DNA of 64,000 nucleotides from Bacillus alkalicellulosilyticus (GTDB lineage Bacteria > Bacillota > Bacilli > Bacillales > Bacillaceae_F): NCBI RefSeq assembly GCF_002019795.1, contig NZ_KV917381.1:326001-390000 (forward strand). The letters run 5' to 3'. Both the position numbers and the translations under genes were made by a program. The notes under the pieces are model-generated. The model was not told the DNA's origin. It did no database searches and saw only the letters and a program-made list of their open reading frames with translations. Shown here piece by piece: positions 49,163 to 58,696 of this stretch; the stretch's first letter is position 1, and each line of letters begins with the position of its first letter.

Positions 49163-49283
49163 GAAAAAACTCCCTTTGGAAAAAATGAGATAGATTTTAG
49201 GCAAAATGACAAGACTTTAATTTGAATTTATTTTACCATACAAGTAGCAAAAAATTATATTTCAAACTAGCGGAGGTACTCTC

Positions 49284-50363
49284 ATGTCAAAAATAAAAAT
49301 CGGTGTTATCGGTGCAGGAAACATTGGAAACGTACACTTAAGTATATTTGATCAATTGCAAGAAGATGTTGAAATTAAAGCGATTACAGATGTATTTTTA
49401 CCCTTAGCGAAAAAACGTGCAGAGGAATATGGAATACCAACAGTTCATGAAACACCAGAGGCGCTTATCAATGATGCAAGTCTGGATGCAGTCATTGTGG
49501 CTGTTCCTAATAAATATCATGCCCCACTGACGATTCAGGCGTTAAAAGCTGGAAAGCATGTCCTCTTGGAAAAACCAATGGCGATTAATGAAAGCGATGC
49601 CAAGGAAATTCTACTAACTCAACGCCAAACAGGAAAAATCGTTATGATACCTCACCAAATGCGATGGGAGTCTATTCCGATGCAGGTGAAAGAACAAATT
49701 GATAGAGGAGAGCTTGGTGATATCTATCATGTGAAAGCAGGTTGGTTCCGTCGTAAAGGGATTCCTGGTTGGGGAACATGGTTTACACAAAAAGCAGAAT
49801 CAGGTGGTGGCCCTTTAATTGACATCGGCGTACACTTGCTTGACTTATCTCTTCATTTAATGGGTAATCCGAAGCCTGTCTCAGTATTTGGATCTACATA
49901 TGCTGAGTTTGGGCCCAAAAAGAAAGGAATTGGAACCTGGGGAACACCAAATTGGAATGGAACTTATGATGTGGAAGACATCGCAACAGCTCTAATTAAA
50001 ATGGAAGATGGTAGTTCATTAACACTTGATGTGAGCTGGGCCGTTCATATGGATACAGATAACAACCCATTCGTTCACTTATTAGGCTCAGAAGGTGGAG
50101 CTTCTATCCGTGGTGACAAAGGGAAATTATTAACGGAGAGATTTAACCAAGCGATGGAAATTGATTTGCAAAAGCCTGAAGAGCAGGAAGGCGAAGAACG
50201 TGTTCGATTAAGTCGTCACTTCGTTGAATGTATCCGAGAAGGAAAAGAACCCATTTCCTCTGCATTAACAGGGTATACCAATAACTTAATATTAGCTGCA
50301 ATTTATGAATCTTCACAAACAGGAAGAGAAGTTATGTTAAATTGGGATGTAGAGGAGGAGTAA
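49284..50363 (+). CDS. Gfo/Idh/MocA-family oxidoreductase
   Basis: The 359-residue NAD(P)-dependent dehydrogenase begins with the Rossmann motif 'IGVIGAGNIGNVHLSIF'. It has the family lysine motif 'VLLEKPMAINESDA' and, in the C-terminal domain, 'GGGPLIDIGVHLLDL' with the catalytic Asp and His. Such enzymes oxidise or epimerise sugars or inositols. CGGAGG precedes ATG 49284. The isomerase gene follows after 5 bp and an AraC regulator diverges, so this is a small inducible sugar-use unit. Confidence 0.92.
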   Translation: MSKIKIGVIGAGNIGNVHLSIFDQLQEDVEIKAITDVFLPLAKKRAEEYGIPTVHETPEALINDASLDAVIVAVPNKYHAPLTIQALKAGKHVLLEKPMAINESDAKEILLTQRQTGKIVMIPHQMRWESIPMQVKEQIDRGELGDIYHVKAGWFRRKGIPGWGTWFTQKAESGGGPLIDIGVHLLDLSLHLMGNPKPVSVFGSTYAEFGPKKKGIGTWGTPNWNGTYDVEDIATALIKMEDGSSLTLDVSWAVHMDTDNNPFVHLLGSEGGASIRGDKGKLLTERFNQAMEIDLQKPEEQEGEERVRLSRHFVECIREGKEPISSALTGYTNNLILAAIYESSQTGREVMLNWDVEEE

Positions 50364-50368
50364 ACTTC

Positions 50369-51211
50369 ATGCTAAAAGGTCTGTCTAAAGCAGGAATTGG
50401 AACGATTGATGAAAAAGACTTCATTCGGCTCGCGTCTTTGCATGGTTTTGATGCCATTGATACAGATGGAACCTCATTAGTTACCCTTATTGAAGAAAAT
50501 GGTCTAGAGCAGGCGAATGCTCTATTGCAAGAAAATCACATTAAAATTGGCACGTTCGGACTCTCTGTACAATGGAGAACAACAGAAGATGAATTCAAAA
50601 GTGGGCTGAAGCAATTAGTCGCAGAAGCTGAAGCCGCAACAGCTCTTGGATGTACATCCTGCATTACGTATATTTTACCGTCAACGGATTTTAATGCTGC
50701 TGAATTTATGGCTGTGGCGACACGACGCCTTAGAACATGTGCACAAATACTAGGATGTTTTGGGATTCAACTAGGATTAGAATTTGTTGGACCTCATCAT
50801 TTGCGAACTCGTTGGGCAAACCCATTCATATGGGATATGAACCAAACCTTATCTTTTATCGAGGCTATCGGTGAAAAAAATGTTGGTTTATTAGTAGACT
50901 CGTATCATTGCTATACAAATGGAATGACCAATGACGACCTTACTCAATTAAAGGCACACCAAATTGTTCACGTTCATATTAATGATGCCAAAGACATACC
51001 TGTAGAAGATTTACTAGATAATGACCGGCTTTATCCTGGAGAAGGAGTCATAGACTTAGTCGGATTTTTATTAGCGTTAAAGCAAGTCGGCTATACGGGA
51101 CCTGTATCTCAAGAAATCCTAACTCAATCTCCTCCGATAGAATATGCAGAAGTCCTTGTGAAAAAATCAGCAGAGTTATATCAGAAGCTATTTAAAGCAG
51201 CAGGAATGTAA
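50369..51211 (+). CDS. Sugar phosphate isomerase/epimerase (xylose-isomerase-like TIM barrel)
   Basis: The 280-residue protein carries AP-endonuclease-2-type metal ligands: a glutamate in 'GLEFVGPHHLR', Asp and His in 'LLVDSYHCYTNG', 'HVHINDAKDIP' and the final glutamate in 'VSQEIL'. It resembles IolE/IolI and YcjR-type enzymes acting on inosose or 3-keto sugars, which fits its Gfo/Idh/MocA partner. GAGGAGG precedes ATG 50369. It ends the operon, followed by a terminator. Confidence 0.87.
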   Translation: MLKGLSKAGIGTIDEKDFIRLASLHGFDAIDTDGTSLVTLIEENGLEQANALLQENHIKIGTFGLSVQWRTTEDEFKSGLKQLVAEAEAATALGCTSCITYILPSTDFNAAEFMAVATRRLRTCAQILGCFGIQLGLEFVGPHHLRTRWANPFIWDMNQTLSFIEAIGEKNVGLLVDSYHCYTNGMTNDDLTQLKAHQIVHVHINDAKDIPVEDLLDNDRLYPGEGVIDLVGFLLALKQVGYTGPVSQEILTQSPPIEYAEVLVKKSAELYQKLFKAAGM

Positions 51212-51215
51212 AACA

Positions 51216-51287
51216 GAGGGCACTGAAAAGCTCGGTTTTTAACTTTTCCAGTGCCCTCAGATTTATTAACTTTTTCCAGTGTCCTCA
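51216..51287. repeat. Terminator of the GAGGGCACTGAAAA family plus extra half-copy
   Basis: GAGGGCACTGAAAAG pairs with CTTTTCCAGTGCCCTC (51216-51258). A second 3' arm, ACTTTTTCCAGTGTCCTC, follows at 51270-51287, as if the element had partly duplicated. It terminates the oxidoreductase operon and can serve the convergent gene. Confidence 0.75.
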
Positions 51288-51415
51288 TAACTACCTTTTA
51301 TCCCGTCCCTCTTTTTCTAGCAAATAGAGAAACGGGTGTCCGAACGTAGGGCCTCTTTGTCTACTAAGAGAACCAAGCTCGGGGACGTTTTAAATATGTA
51401 ACCGTATCGCACACC

Positions 51416-51868
51416 TTAGTGAACTTCAAATGCAAATGTCGTTGCTATTTCTTTGTCGTCATAAACAAGGGAGCTGTGATTATTTGCATGAAGGGTAACG
51501 GCTACAACATAATGGCCAGGCTCAAGATATCCAAGATTATAATATTCACCATATAAGCGGTTCATCATTTCACCATTAATATACAGGTGAGCATGTCCTT
51601 CGTTAAAAGAGACATCATCACTGCCTGTTTTTTCAGGCGTAAACTGAAAGTGTTCGGTGTTAATTTTTATATACCATGAATGAGAAGCATCTTGTTGAAC
51701 CCACCCTGTTATCGAAGGGGGCTGGGCATCGTCATGAATAATGATTCGTTCATGGGTGGAGGAGTGATGCTCGTGACTGGATGAATGATGGTGTCTACTT
51801 TCGTTATAAAAGTAAAGAACTGTTGAAACAAACGATAAAATAACGATAAAACTAACTAATCGATACAT
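51416..51868 (-). CDS. Membrane-anchored histidine-rich protein
   Basis: The 150-residue protein has an N-terminal signal anchor at about 5-22, then a His/Ser-rich stretch at about 26-41 with several HH and HEH groups. An extracytoplasmic beta domain follows, with 'EGHAHLYINGEMMNRLYGEYYNLGYLEPGHYVVAVTLHANNH', similar to DUF4399-type domains. The histidines suggest binding of a transition metal such as copper or zinc (inference). It lies 16 bp downstream of the DUF2243 gene, so they form one operon. The start codon is ATG 51868 after GGAGGAG. Confidence 0.72.
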   Translation of the reverse strand: MYRLVSFIVILSFVSTVLYFYNESRHHHSSSHEHHSSTHERIIIHDDAQPPSITGWVQQDASHSWYIKINTEHFQFTPEKTGSDDVSFNEGHAHLYINGEMMNRLYGEYYNLGYLEPGHYVVAVTLHANNHSSLVYDDKEIATTFAFEVH

Positions 51869-51884
51869 AGAATCTCCTCCTTGC

Positions 51885-52352
51885 CTATACAGATAACTGC
51901 TCTGTTTCCGTTTTCTTTACTCGTTTAATCCATAAGCCAGCTAATAAAAGAATTGCTCCGGATGCAAGGAAAGCTAAATCATACATAAGGGGATTGTCAG
52001 CATCAGGTCGTACGCGGTGAATTTGAAGGAGATGATGATTGATAATTCCTTCCACAAGATTAAAGATTCCACCACCAATGAAAAACCAGCCTACAAGCAA
52101 ACGAACGCCTCTATGGACGTCTGTTGGATTGCCGGCAACCCACAATAAAACGCCACCAACCACTAATGTGATCGTTGTTGCCAAATGAAAAATACCATCA
52201 CTAACAATTTGTCCGCTTCGGTCTGTATCCATAATGACACTATGCCACTGTAAAATTTGGTGAAATAAAATGCCATCCATTGCACCTAAAAACCCAAAAC
52301 CTAACACAAAACTACCAATCTGTAATAAACGGCGTTTCGTATACGCACCCAT
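51885..52352 (-). CDS. DUF2243 family membrane protein
   Basis: The 155-residue protein has four membrane helices. Conserved histidines lie near the membrane in 'GILFHQILQWHSVIMDTD', 'IFHLATT' and 'IINHHLLQIHRVRPD', the signature of DUF2243. The histidine arrangement is reminiscent of metal- or haem-binding membrane proteins, and DUF2243 genes are often found near cytochrome oxidase assembly genes, but its role is unknown. ATG 52352 and GTG 52355 both suit the AAGGAG upstream; I use ATG. Confidence 0.82.
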   Translation of the reverse strand: MGAYTKRRLLQIGSFVLGFGFLGAMDGILFHQILQWHSVIMDTDRSGQIVSDGIFHLATTITLVVGGVLLWVAGNPTDVHRGVRLLVGWFFIGGGIFNLVEGIINHHLLQIHRVRPDADNPLMYDLAFLASGAILLLAGLWIKRVKKTETEQLSV

Positions 52353-52593
52353 CACATCGTACTCCTTTTCTAGTAATTACTACTACGATCGCCGAAATAT
52401 TTAAATTCTATACATTTTTTTGCATAGAAATATTTTAGAAGAATACTAGAAAAAAAGACTGATTTTGATTCGCTGAACATATAAATATAGGACGATGAGT
52501 GATATTGTTTCAATATCTTGTTTATCCTGGATTTTTCTACCTGCAGAGGAAAGATAAATACACAATTTGTTCGTAATATAATATACAAATATA

Positions 52594-52621
52594 TTGATAA
52601 ATATTAATAAATCTATATAAT
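52594..52621 (+). promoter_or_regulatory. Promoter of the amino acid ABC operon
   Basis: TTGATA (52594-52599), 16 bp, then TATAAT (52616-52621), 61 bp before the start codon. The rest of the 52370-52680 gap is very AT-rich. I see no riboswitch in it. Confidence 0.55.
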
Positions 52622-52681
52622 AATAAAAGTAGATAAAGAGATTGTTAATAAATTATTATTTTAATATATAGGAGGATAACG

Positions 52682-53503
52682 ATGAAAAAGTTATTTAGTG
52701 GGATTGTTGCATTGTCATTACTTGCACTAGCAGCATGTGGATCAGCAGATACTCAAGGCTCTGGAGGAAATGAAAGTTCAGAAGCGGAAGAAAGCAAAAA
52801 AATCGTCATTGGTACAGATGCAGCCTTTGCTCCATTTGAATTTTTGGACAAAGGTGAAATCGTAGGATTTGATGTTGATTTAATTTCTGCTGTCTTAGAA
52901 GAAGTAGGATTGGATTTTGAAATTAATAATGTAGGTTGGGACCCGATTCCTATTATGTTAAACAATAACGAAATTGATATTGCTGTTTCTGCAATGACAA
53001 TTACAGAAGACCGATTAGAAAGTTTTGATTTCTCTAATCCATATTTTGAATCAACTCATATGATGGTATTTAAAGAAGGAACAAATATCACAAATGCAAA
53101 TGATCTTGTTGGCTTAAAAATTGGTGTTCAAACTGCAACAACAGGCCAGACAGCGGCTGAAAAAATCGTTGGAGAAAATGACTCATCAATCTCAAAGTAT
53201 GAAAATACAGCTGTTGCATTTATGGCGTTACAAAACGGAGATGTTGATGTTGTTGTAACAGATAACGTAGTGGCATTTGAATATGTTCAAAACAATCCTG
53301 AACAAGAAGTTATAGCATTAGATGATACTACTAACTTTGATGCAGAATACTATGGTTTCATGTTTAAGAAAGACAACGACCTAAAAGCACAAGTTAATGC
53401 AGGTTTAAAAACTGTCATTGAAAATGGAACATATAGTGAAATTTACGAAAAGTGGTTTGGTGAACAACCAAATGTTGATTTGTTATTAGAACTTATGGAA
53501 TAA
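52682..53503 (+). CDS. Polar amino acid ABC transporter substrate-binding lipoprotein
   Basis: The 273-residue lipoprotein has a lipobox ending at C19 ('LALAAC') and a Ser/Glu-rich linker. A family-3 binding domain follows, with 'IGTDAAFAPFEFLDKGEIVGFDVDLI', 'IAVSAMTITEDRLESFDFSNPYFES' and 'GVQTATTGQTAAEKI'. The pattern resembles glutamine/arginine-type binding proteins; the ligand is not certain. AGGAGG precedes ATG 52682. A hairpin separates it from the permease gene, which should raise its level above the membrane subunits. Confidence 0.92.
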   Translation: MKKLFSGIVALSLLALAACGSADTQGSGGNESSEAEESKKIVIGTDAAFAPFEFLDKGEIVGFDVDLISAVLEEVGLDFEINNVGWDPIPIMLNNNEIDIAVSAMTITEDRLESFDFSNPYFESTHMMVFKEGTNITNANDLVGLKIGVQTATTGQTAAEKIVGENDSSISKYENTAVAFMALQNGDVDVVVTDNVVAFEYVQNNPEQEVIALDDTTNFDAEYYGFMFKKDNDLKAQVNAGLKTVIENGTYSEIYEKWFGEQPNVDLLLELME

Positions 53504-53516
53504 TAAAATAAGAATC

Positions 53517-53548
53517 AATAGCGTAACGAGAATCGTTACGCTATTTTT
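53517..53548 (+). terminator. Intra-operon hairpin between binding protein and permease genes
   Basis: AATAGCGTAACGA and TCGTTACGCTATTTTT form a strong stem with a 3-nt loop and a U-tract. It is likely a partial terminator that gives excess binding protein. Confidence 0.8.
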
Positions 53549-53599
53549 ACGACTTATATACATATCTGAAGTGAATTAATGAAGATAGGAGTTATTGGT

Positions 53600-54256
53600 A
53601 TGAATTTTAATTTTGAACTAGTCCGAGATTGGATGCCTTACTTTTTAAGTGGGATGATGTGGACCATTGTAATGACAGTGGGAGGCATCTTAATAGGGAT
53701 GGTTTTAGGCTTATTTATAGGTTTAGGAAAATTACTTGAAAATATTTTTCTTAGATTACCTTTTATATGGTATATCAATCTATTTCGTGGAACTCCATTC
53801 TTAGTACAAATCTTTATTTTACATTTTGGTGTGATGCCCATTGTTATGAACTCTCCAAACGTTATTGTTACCGGGATTGTAGCGTTATCCCTCAACTCAG
53901 CTGCATACATTGCAGAAATATTTAGAGCAGGTATACAATCGATTGATAAAGGACAAATGGAAGCTGCACGCTCACTTGGGATGACACATTGGCAAGCAAT
54001 GAAGGAAATCATTTTGCCACAAGCATATAAACGAATGATTCCACCTTTAGGAAATGAATTTATTGTGTTGTTAAAAGAATCCTCCTTATTAGCGATTATT
54101 GCGGCACCAGAGCTTATGTATTGGGGACGAGCTATGCAAGGAGCAACGTACCGTGTGTGGGAGCCTTACTTAACGGTAGCTCTAGTGTATTTAGTATTAA
54201 CCTTATCCTTAACTTATTTTGTCGATTACCTAGAGAGGAGATATAAAACAGAATGA
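53600..54256 (+). CDS. Polar amino acid ABC transporter permease
   Basis: The 218-residue inner-membrane protein has about five helices and the family motif '[42 protein letters not shown]', which contacts the ATPase. It is of the HisM/GlnP type. I start at ATG 53600 (MNFNFELV), 8 bp after AGGAG; the longer frame runs through that site. It overlaps the ATPase gene by 4 bp. Confidence 0.93.
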   Translation: MNFNFELVRDWMPYFLSGMMWTIVMTVGGILIGMVLGLFIGLGKLLENIFLRLPFIWYINLFRGTPFLVQIFILHFGVMPIVMNSPNVIVTGIVALSLNSAAYIAEIFRAGIQSIDKGQMEAARSLGMTHWQAMKEIILPQAYKRMIPPLGNEFIVLLKESSLLAIIAAPELMYWGRAMQGATYRVWEPYLTVALVYLVLTLSLTYFVDYLERRYKTE

Positions 54257-54975
54257 TATCGGTAAAAAATCTTAAAAAATCGTTTGGTGATAATGAAGTC
54301 CTAAAGGATATTAATGTTGAAATTAAGCCGCAGGAAGTAGTCGTAGTGGTTGGACCTTCAGGTTCTGGTAAATCAACATTTTTACGGTGTTTAAATCTCC
54401 TTGAATCGGTAACGGGTGGCCAAGTCATTATTAAAGGAACGGACCTGACAAGCCCAAATACAAATATTAATGAAGTACGTACAAATGTTGGAATGGTGTT
54501 TCAACAATTTAACTTATTTCCTCATAAAACAGTCCTACAAAATATCACGATTTCGCCAATGTTGGTGCGTAAGTGGGACAGAAAACGAGCGGAAGAAAAG
54601 GCGCTTGACCTTTTACGAAAAGTTGGGTTAGAGGAAAAAGCATATGCTTACCCAGATTCGTTATCAGGTGGTCAAAAGCAGCGTGTTGCCATTGCGAGAG
54701 CACTTGCAATGGAGCCAGAAATCATGTTGTTTGATGAGCCAACATCAGCACTTGACCCAGAAATGGTGGGGGAAGTATTAGAGGTTATGAAGCAATTGGC
54801 TAAAGAAGGAATGACGATGGTAGTCGTTACTCATGAAATGGGTTTTGCCCGTGAAGTAGGAGATAGAGTAATTTTTATGGACGGTGGTTATATCGTTGAA
54901 GAAAATGTACCTAGCGAATTGTTCACAAATCCTTTGCATGAAAGAACAAAAAGCTTTTTAAGCAAAGTGCTTTAA
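54253..54975 (+). CDS. Polar amino acid ABC transporter ATP-binding protein
   Basis: The 240-residue GlnQ-type ATPase has Walker A 'GPSGSGKST', Q-loop '[13 protein letters not shown]', signature 'LSGGQKQR', Walker B '[11 protein letters not shown]' and the switch histidine in 'VVTHEMGF'. It energises the importer made with the two upstream products. Its ATG overlaps the permease stop codon, so translation is coupled. A strong terminator follows. Confidence 0.96.
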   Translation: MISVKNLKKSFGDNEVLKDINVEIKPQEVVVVVGPSGSGKSTFLRCLNLLESVTGGQVIIKGTDLTSPNTNINEVRTNVGMVFQQFNLFPHKTVLQNITISPMLVRKWDRKRAEEKALDLLRKVGLEEKAYAYPDSLSGGQKQRVAIARALAMEPEIMLFDEPTSALDPEMVGEVLEVMKQLAKEGMTMVVVTHEMGFAREVGDRVIFMDGGYIVEENVPSELFTNPLHERTKSFLSKVL

Positions 54976-54989
54976 CTCATAAAGGAATT

Positions 54990-55026
54990 GAAAAACCGCT
55001 CAGATAAAAGGTCTGAGCGGTTTTTA
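54990..55026 (+). terminator. Terminator after the amino acid ABC operon
   Basis: AAAAACCGCTCAGA pairs perfectly with TCTGAGCGGTTTTT. Confidence 0.93.
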
Positions 55027-55153
55027 TTATATTTAAAAATACTTGGGTTATTCGAAGAAGAGCGATGGCGTCGTTCGCTACGCGTCACACAAAAGAATCC
55101 CACTTATGTAGCCACTTCGCGCATCGTTTTAAAAAACGGCTTTGCTGGTTTTA

Positions 55154-56122
55154 CTATTCTACAATTGTTATTGCTTGCTGACCCATTTGAATCCAGGCTT
55201 GTTCAAAATGTTGAATCGATGATTTCTTATTTTTTACGCCATCCAGAGGATCGTTAAAGTAAATATAGTCTTTATCATATCCAGTGAGAACTACCGAATG
55301 CTCATGGTATGTAATGTTAAGTGGGCCAGTTGGAGTTTGCCAAGTTTGAAAGGAGCTATCAGGTAATTTCTTATATCTTGTATTTGTAATAACCCACACT
55401 GGATCTCCTTGTAGGAGTGGGAACAAAATGTCTTGAAAGTCAGCACCAGTCATATCGACAACTCTGTCTGGCTTATACACCTCTGCAAGCTCACGAATCG
55501 GTCCATGATATACTCCGTAACCAGGTTTTTTTATGTTATACATATCACCAACAAAACCAGTGTATGGATTTCCAAAGTATATTACTCCATCAACTACTTC
55601 ATAAGGTGTTTCATCCTTTTTGACTTGTTTCGCTAAATCGATTTTATTAACGTCTTCACCAGAAAAGTGAAGCAACATCGCTAAACTAGTCACTTCACAG
55701 CCACGAGGTAGCTCGGGTAGCTGGTTGATGACGGGAATATCTAATAAAATGTTTGAAGGCATTTCATCTATATCATTCCAAACTATTCCGGCATCTTGAT
55801 AATGAACTTCTCCACCATCAATTGATTTGGCAAAGGAAACAGCATCTTTATACTGTGGGAAGCTATCTACTAAATAGCCATCCTTATAAATTGAGAACGG
55901 CTGAGGAACCTCGCTTGTTGTTATCATCGTGTTCGTTTGGGTTGAAGCGTGAAAAGAAAAAGCAACCCCATTTTTATAAACATAAGTAAGTAAAAGAACG
56001 CTGGAAATCGTGAATACACATCCTAACAAAAAAATGGAACTCTTTCCGCCTCTCTTACTTAATGAATAGAAAAGGAACATATATGAGATAGTCACTAAAC
56101 TACATAGAAAAATAACAAGCAA
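55154..56122 (-). CDS. Membrane-anchored C39-like cysteine peptidase
   Basis: The 322-residue protein has two N-terminal hydrophobic segments (about 2-17 and 27-48), then a C-terminal peptidase_C39_2-type domain from about 125. The catalytic cysteine is in 'LPELPRGCEVTSLAMLL', the histidine in 'YHEHSVVLTGYDKD' and an Asn/Asp in 'IYFNDPLDG'. Such domains are found in surface or processing peptidases of Bacilli; the substrate is unknown. I choose TTG 56122, 6 bp after GAGGTG; GTG 56131 lies inside that site. It is monocistronic and convergent with the ABC operon. Confidence 0.8.
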   Translation of the reverse strand: MLVIFLCSLVTISYMFLFYSLSKRGGKSSIFLLGCVFTISSVLLLTYVYKNGVAFSFHASTQTNTMITTSEVPQPFSIYKDGYLVDSFPQYKDAVSFAKSIDGGEVHYQDAGIVWNDIDEMPSNILLDIPVINQLPELPRGCEVTSLAMLLHFSGEDVNKIDLAKQVKKDETPYEVVDGVIYFGNPYTGFVGDMYNIKKPGYGVYHGPIRELAEVYKPDRVVDMTGADFQDILFPLLQGDPVWVITNTRYKKLPDSSFQTWQTPTGPLNITYHEHSVVLTGYDKDYIYFNDPLDGVKNKKSSIQHFEQAWIQMGQQAITIVE

Positions 56123-56286
56123 ATGGTTCACCTCGCATTAAGGATAATTCTTAATAGGATTCTACCTTTATTTTGCTTAAAAAGAAATAACTTCATTCAT
56201 AAAGCGTTAGGAATTAGATGTAATGGGAATGCCGAAAGATGAAGGGAGAAGGAGATTTATACTTACGATTGTCGTATAGAATGAAG

Positions 56287-56329
56287 GAGGGTGAGACAAA
56301 AGGTTTATTTACCCTTTTGTCTCACCCTC
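56287..56329. terminator. Terminator after the 2-oxoacid oxidoreductase operon
   Basis: GAGGGTGAGACAAAAGGT and ACCCTTTTGTCTCACCCTC form a near-perfect stem. On the minus strand it follows the alpha-beta gene. It belongs to the ACAAAAGGT hairpin family. Confidence 0.85.
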
Positions 56330-56365
56330 TAAGTGATAGCAAAACCAATATATTACTATTTGATC

Positions 56366-58678
56366 TTATAGGTAAGGACTTTCATGTTTTGCTTTTAACA
56401 TTTGCCAACGTCGTTCAACTTCTTGGTTGAAGGTGTTGAGCATTTCTTCGCTTTCAGCTTTTAATAAGTGTTTTGTTTTACCCATTAGCTTCAGCCATTC
56501 AGCCATATCGACACGCTTCTTCTTGGCTTCTGGGTCGTACGTTAATGTTGTAACTCCGTGCTCTACCTCGTAAAGTGGGAAGAAACAAGAGTTTACGGCG
56601 GCTTCGACAATCGTTTGTCCAAGCTCGTCTTTTGACTTCCAGTTAAGTGGACATGTAATTAAAATCTTACCGTACACTAACCCTTCATTTTGAGCATACC
56701 ACTGGGCTTTTGCCGCTTTTTTCAACAAGTCACGGTCAAATGCTTCCGTACCAGTGAACACATATGGAATGTGAGTCGCAGCCATAATTTGAGCTGTATC
56801 TTTATGATGGAACGGCTTCCCATTTTGGAAGCTACCCACATTAGATGTACTCGTCATATGTCCCATTGGAGTAGAGTAAGAAAGCTGACTTCCTGTGTTC
56901 ATGTAACCTTCATTATCATACTCAAGGATAATCATTTTATGATTACGTAACGCCGTACCAATTGCAGGTCCCATACCGATATCCATACCGCCGTCGCCTG
57001 TAACCATCACGAACGTAAAGTCATCACTTAAGCCTAATTCATCAAACTCTCCACGTCGTTTACGTTCATGGAACATTTCAACAAGACCAGACAACGTAGC
57101 AGATCCGTTTTGGAATAAGTTATGAATGTATGTTGCTTTATGAGCACTATAAGGATAACCAGTTGTAACAACCATTGCACAGCCTGTATGGAAGAGAGCA
57201 ACGATATCTCCTTCGATTCCTTTAAAGAAAAGCTCAAGTCCAGAGAAGATACCACAGCCAGGACAGGCCCCATGACCAGATGCAATACGTTTTGGTTTTT
57301 TCGTTAAGCTACGTAATGGTGGAATTTTCACCTTTAGTTCGCCTGATTTTTCATCTGGTGTAACTGTAATTAATCCTGTTTTTAAATCTTCTTTTTTCAT
57401 TGGATTAAGAACACGTTCTGGTGCAAACTCAGCTTTTCCAGGATTGTGTCCAAAATAGTCAAATGGTTTATCAACAGCCATTTTCTCAGCTGCTTCTACG
57501 GCTAATTGGAAGAAGTGTTCAGCATCATCTGCATAAAAGTCTTTCCCACCTAAGCCATACACTCGGTTAATGACTTGAGTTGAACTATTTCCATGTGTTT
57601 GTAAGGCAGCACGAACTTCAAGCGCCATGTTCCCACCGTGTGCACCATAAGAATCTGCACGGTCTCCAACAGTTACTGCTTTAATATTTTTCAATACGGC
57701 AGCTAGCTGTTTTTGTGGGAATGGTCGAATAATGTTAGGTGAAATAACACCTGCTTTTATACCGCGAGCACGTAGCTTGTCAACGACATCCTTACATACT
57801 TCAGCTGCGGAGTTTAGCATAAACACAGCCACCTCAGCATCATCCATTCGATATAAATCAAGGACAGGATATTCGCGTCCTGTTAATTGAGCGTATTCTT
57901 TTGAAATTCTCTCAAATACTTCTTCAGCCTTGTACATCGCTTGAGATTGTTGGTAACAGTTGTTAATGTAGTCTGGCTCATTCATGTATGGTCCAATTGT
58001 TACTGGATTGTCACGATCAAGGGCATGAGGGAAATTCGTTGGTGGTTCACCAATAAATTTCTGAACGTCTTCTCGAGTTTTGATGACTTGTACTCTTCTT
58101 TTTTGGTGAGATGTAAAATAGCCATCAAAAGAAACAATTACAGGTAAACGCACTTCAGGATCTTCTGCTAGTTTTATAGCAATAAGATTCATATCGTATA
58201 CAATTTGAGGATCACGAGCCATTAAAATTGGCCAACCTGTATTTAACGCAAAGTATAAATCAGAATGGTCACCATGAATGTTAAGCGGTCCAGATACTGA
58301 GCGATTTACAAGGTTTAATACCATTGGAAAACGAGTTCCTGATTGAACAGGTAATTGCTCTAGCATATATAAAAATCCATTGGCACTCGTGGCATTAAAT
58401 ACACGACCACCACCAGTAGAAGCACCATAACAAATACCTGCAGAGCCATGTTCCCCATCAGCAGGAATTAACACAATATCGTGTTCACCTTTTGCTTTCA
58501 TCGCATCTAAAAATTGAGCGACCTCAGTAGATGGTGAAATTGGGTAATAACCCATCACATGATAATTAATTTGGTGTGCAGCATAAGCTGCCATTTCATT
58601 ACCAGATTCAAACACAATGCTTTGTTCAACGGTTCCTTTTGGTACTTTTAGATTTTCTCTATTTAAGTCAATTGACAT
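56366..58678 (-). CDS. 2-Oxoacid:ferredoxin oxidoreductase, fused alpha and beta subunits
   Basis: The 770-residue protein joins an alpha-type half to a beta-type half. The alpha half contains 'AAYAAHQINYHVMGYYPISPSTEVAQ', 'PADGEHGSAGICYGAS' and 'SVSGPLNIHGDHSDLY'. The beta half starts near 480, with cluster cysteines in 'GACPGCGIF' and 'HTGCAMVV' and TPP-binding 'GDGGMDIGMG...YDNEGYMNTG'. With the gamma-delta protein it should decarboxylate pyruvate or another 2-oxoacid to acyl-CoA and reduce ferredoxin. The length and Cys set point to a pyruvate-type enzyme over the two-subunit KorAB type. GGGAAAGGCGG precedes ATG 58678, and it follows the gamma-delta gene by 18 bp. Confidence 0.9.
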   Translation of the reverse strand: MSIDLNRENLKVPKGTVEQSIVFESGNEMAAYAAHQINYHVMGYYPISPSTEVAQFLDAMKAKGEHDIVLIPADGEHGSAGICYGASTGGGRVFNATSANGFLYMLEQLPVQSGTRFPMVLNLVNRSVSGPLNIHGDHSDLYFALNTGWPILMARDPQIVYDMNLIAIKLAEDPEVRLPVIVSFDGYFTSHQKRRVQVIKTREDVQKFIGEPPTNFPHALDRDNPVTIGPYMNEPDYINNCYQQSQAMYKAEEVFERISKEYAQLTGREYPVLDLYRMDDAEVAVFMLNSAAEVCKDVVDKLRARGIKAGVISPNIIRPFPQKQLAAVLKNIKAVTVGDRADSYGAHGGNMALEVRAALQTHGNSSTQVINRVYGLGGKDFYADDAEHFFQLAVEAAEKMAVDKPFDYFGHNPGKAEFAPERVLNPMKKEDLKTGLITVTPDEKSGELKVKIPPLRSLTKKPKRIASGHGACPGCGIFSGLELFFKGIEGDIVALFHTGCAMVVTTGYPYSAHKATYIHNLFQNGSATLSGLVEMFHERKRRGEFDELGLSDDFTFVMVTGDGGMDIGMGPAIGTALRNHKMIILEYDNEGYMNTGSQLSYSTPMGHMTSTSNVGSFQNGKPFHHKDTAQIMAATHIPYVFTGTEAFDRDLLKKAAKAQWYAQNEGLVYGKILITCPLNWKSKDELGQTIVEAAVNSCFFPLYEVEHGVTTLTYDPEAKKKRVDMAEWLKLMGKTKHLLKAESEEMLNTFNQEVERRWQMLKAKHESPYL

Positions 58679-58696
58679 TCGGTTTCCGCCTTTCCC

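Noticed and set aside
52370-52680. Riboswitch upstream of the amino acid ABC operon
   Set aside because: The region is nearly all A/T, with no recognisable aptamer motif; only a promoter is supportable.
54988-55257. 89-residue frame after the amino acid ABC operon
   Set aside because: It starts inside the terminator at 54990-55026 and overlaps the end of the C39-like peptidase gene.
56239-56430. 63-residue frame on the plus strand
   Set aside because: It contains the terminator hairpin at 56287-56329 and overlaps the end of the oxidoreductase gene.
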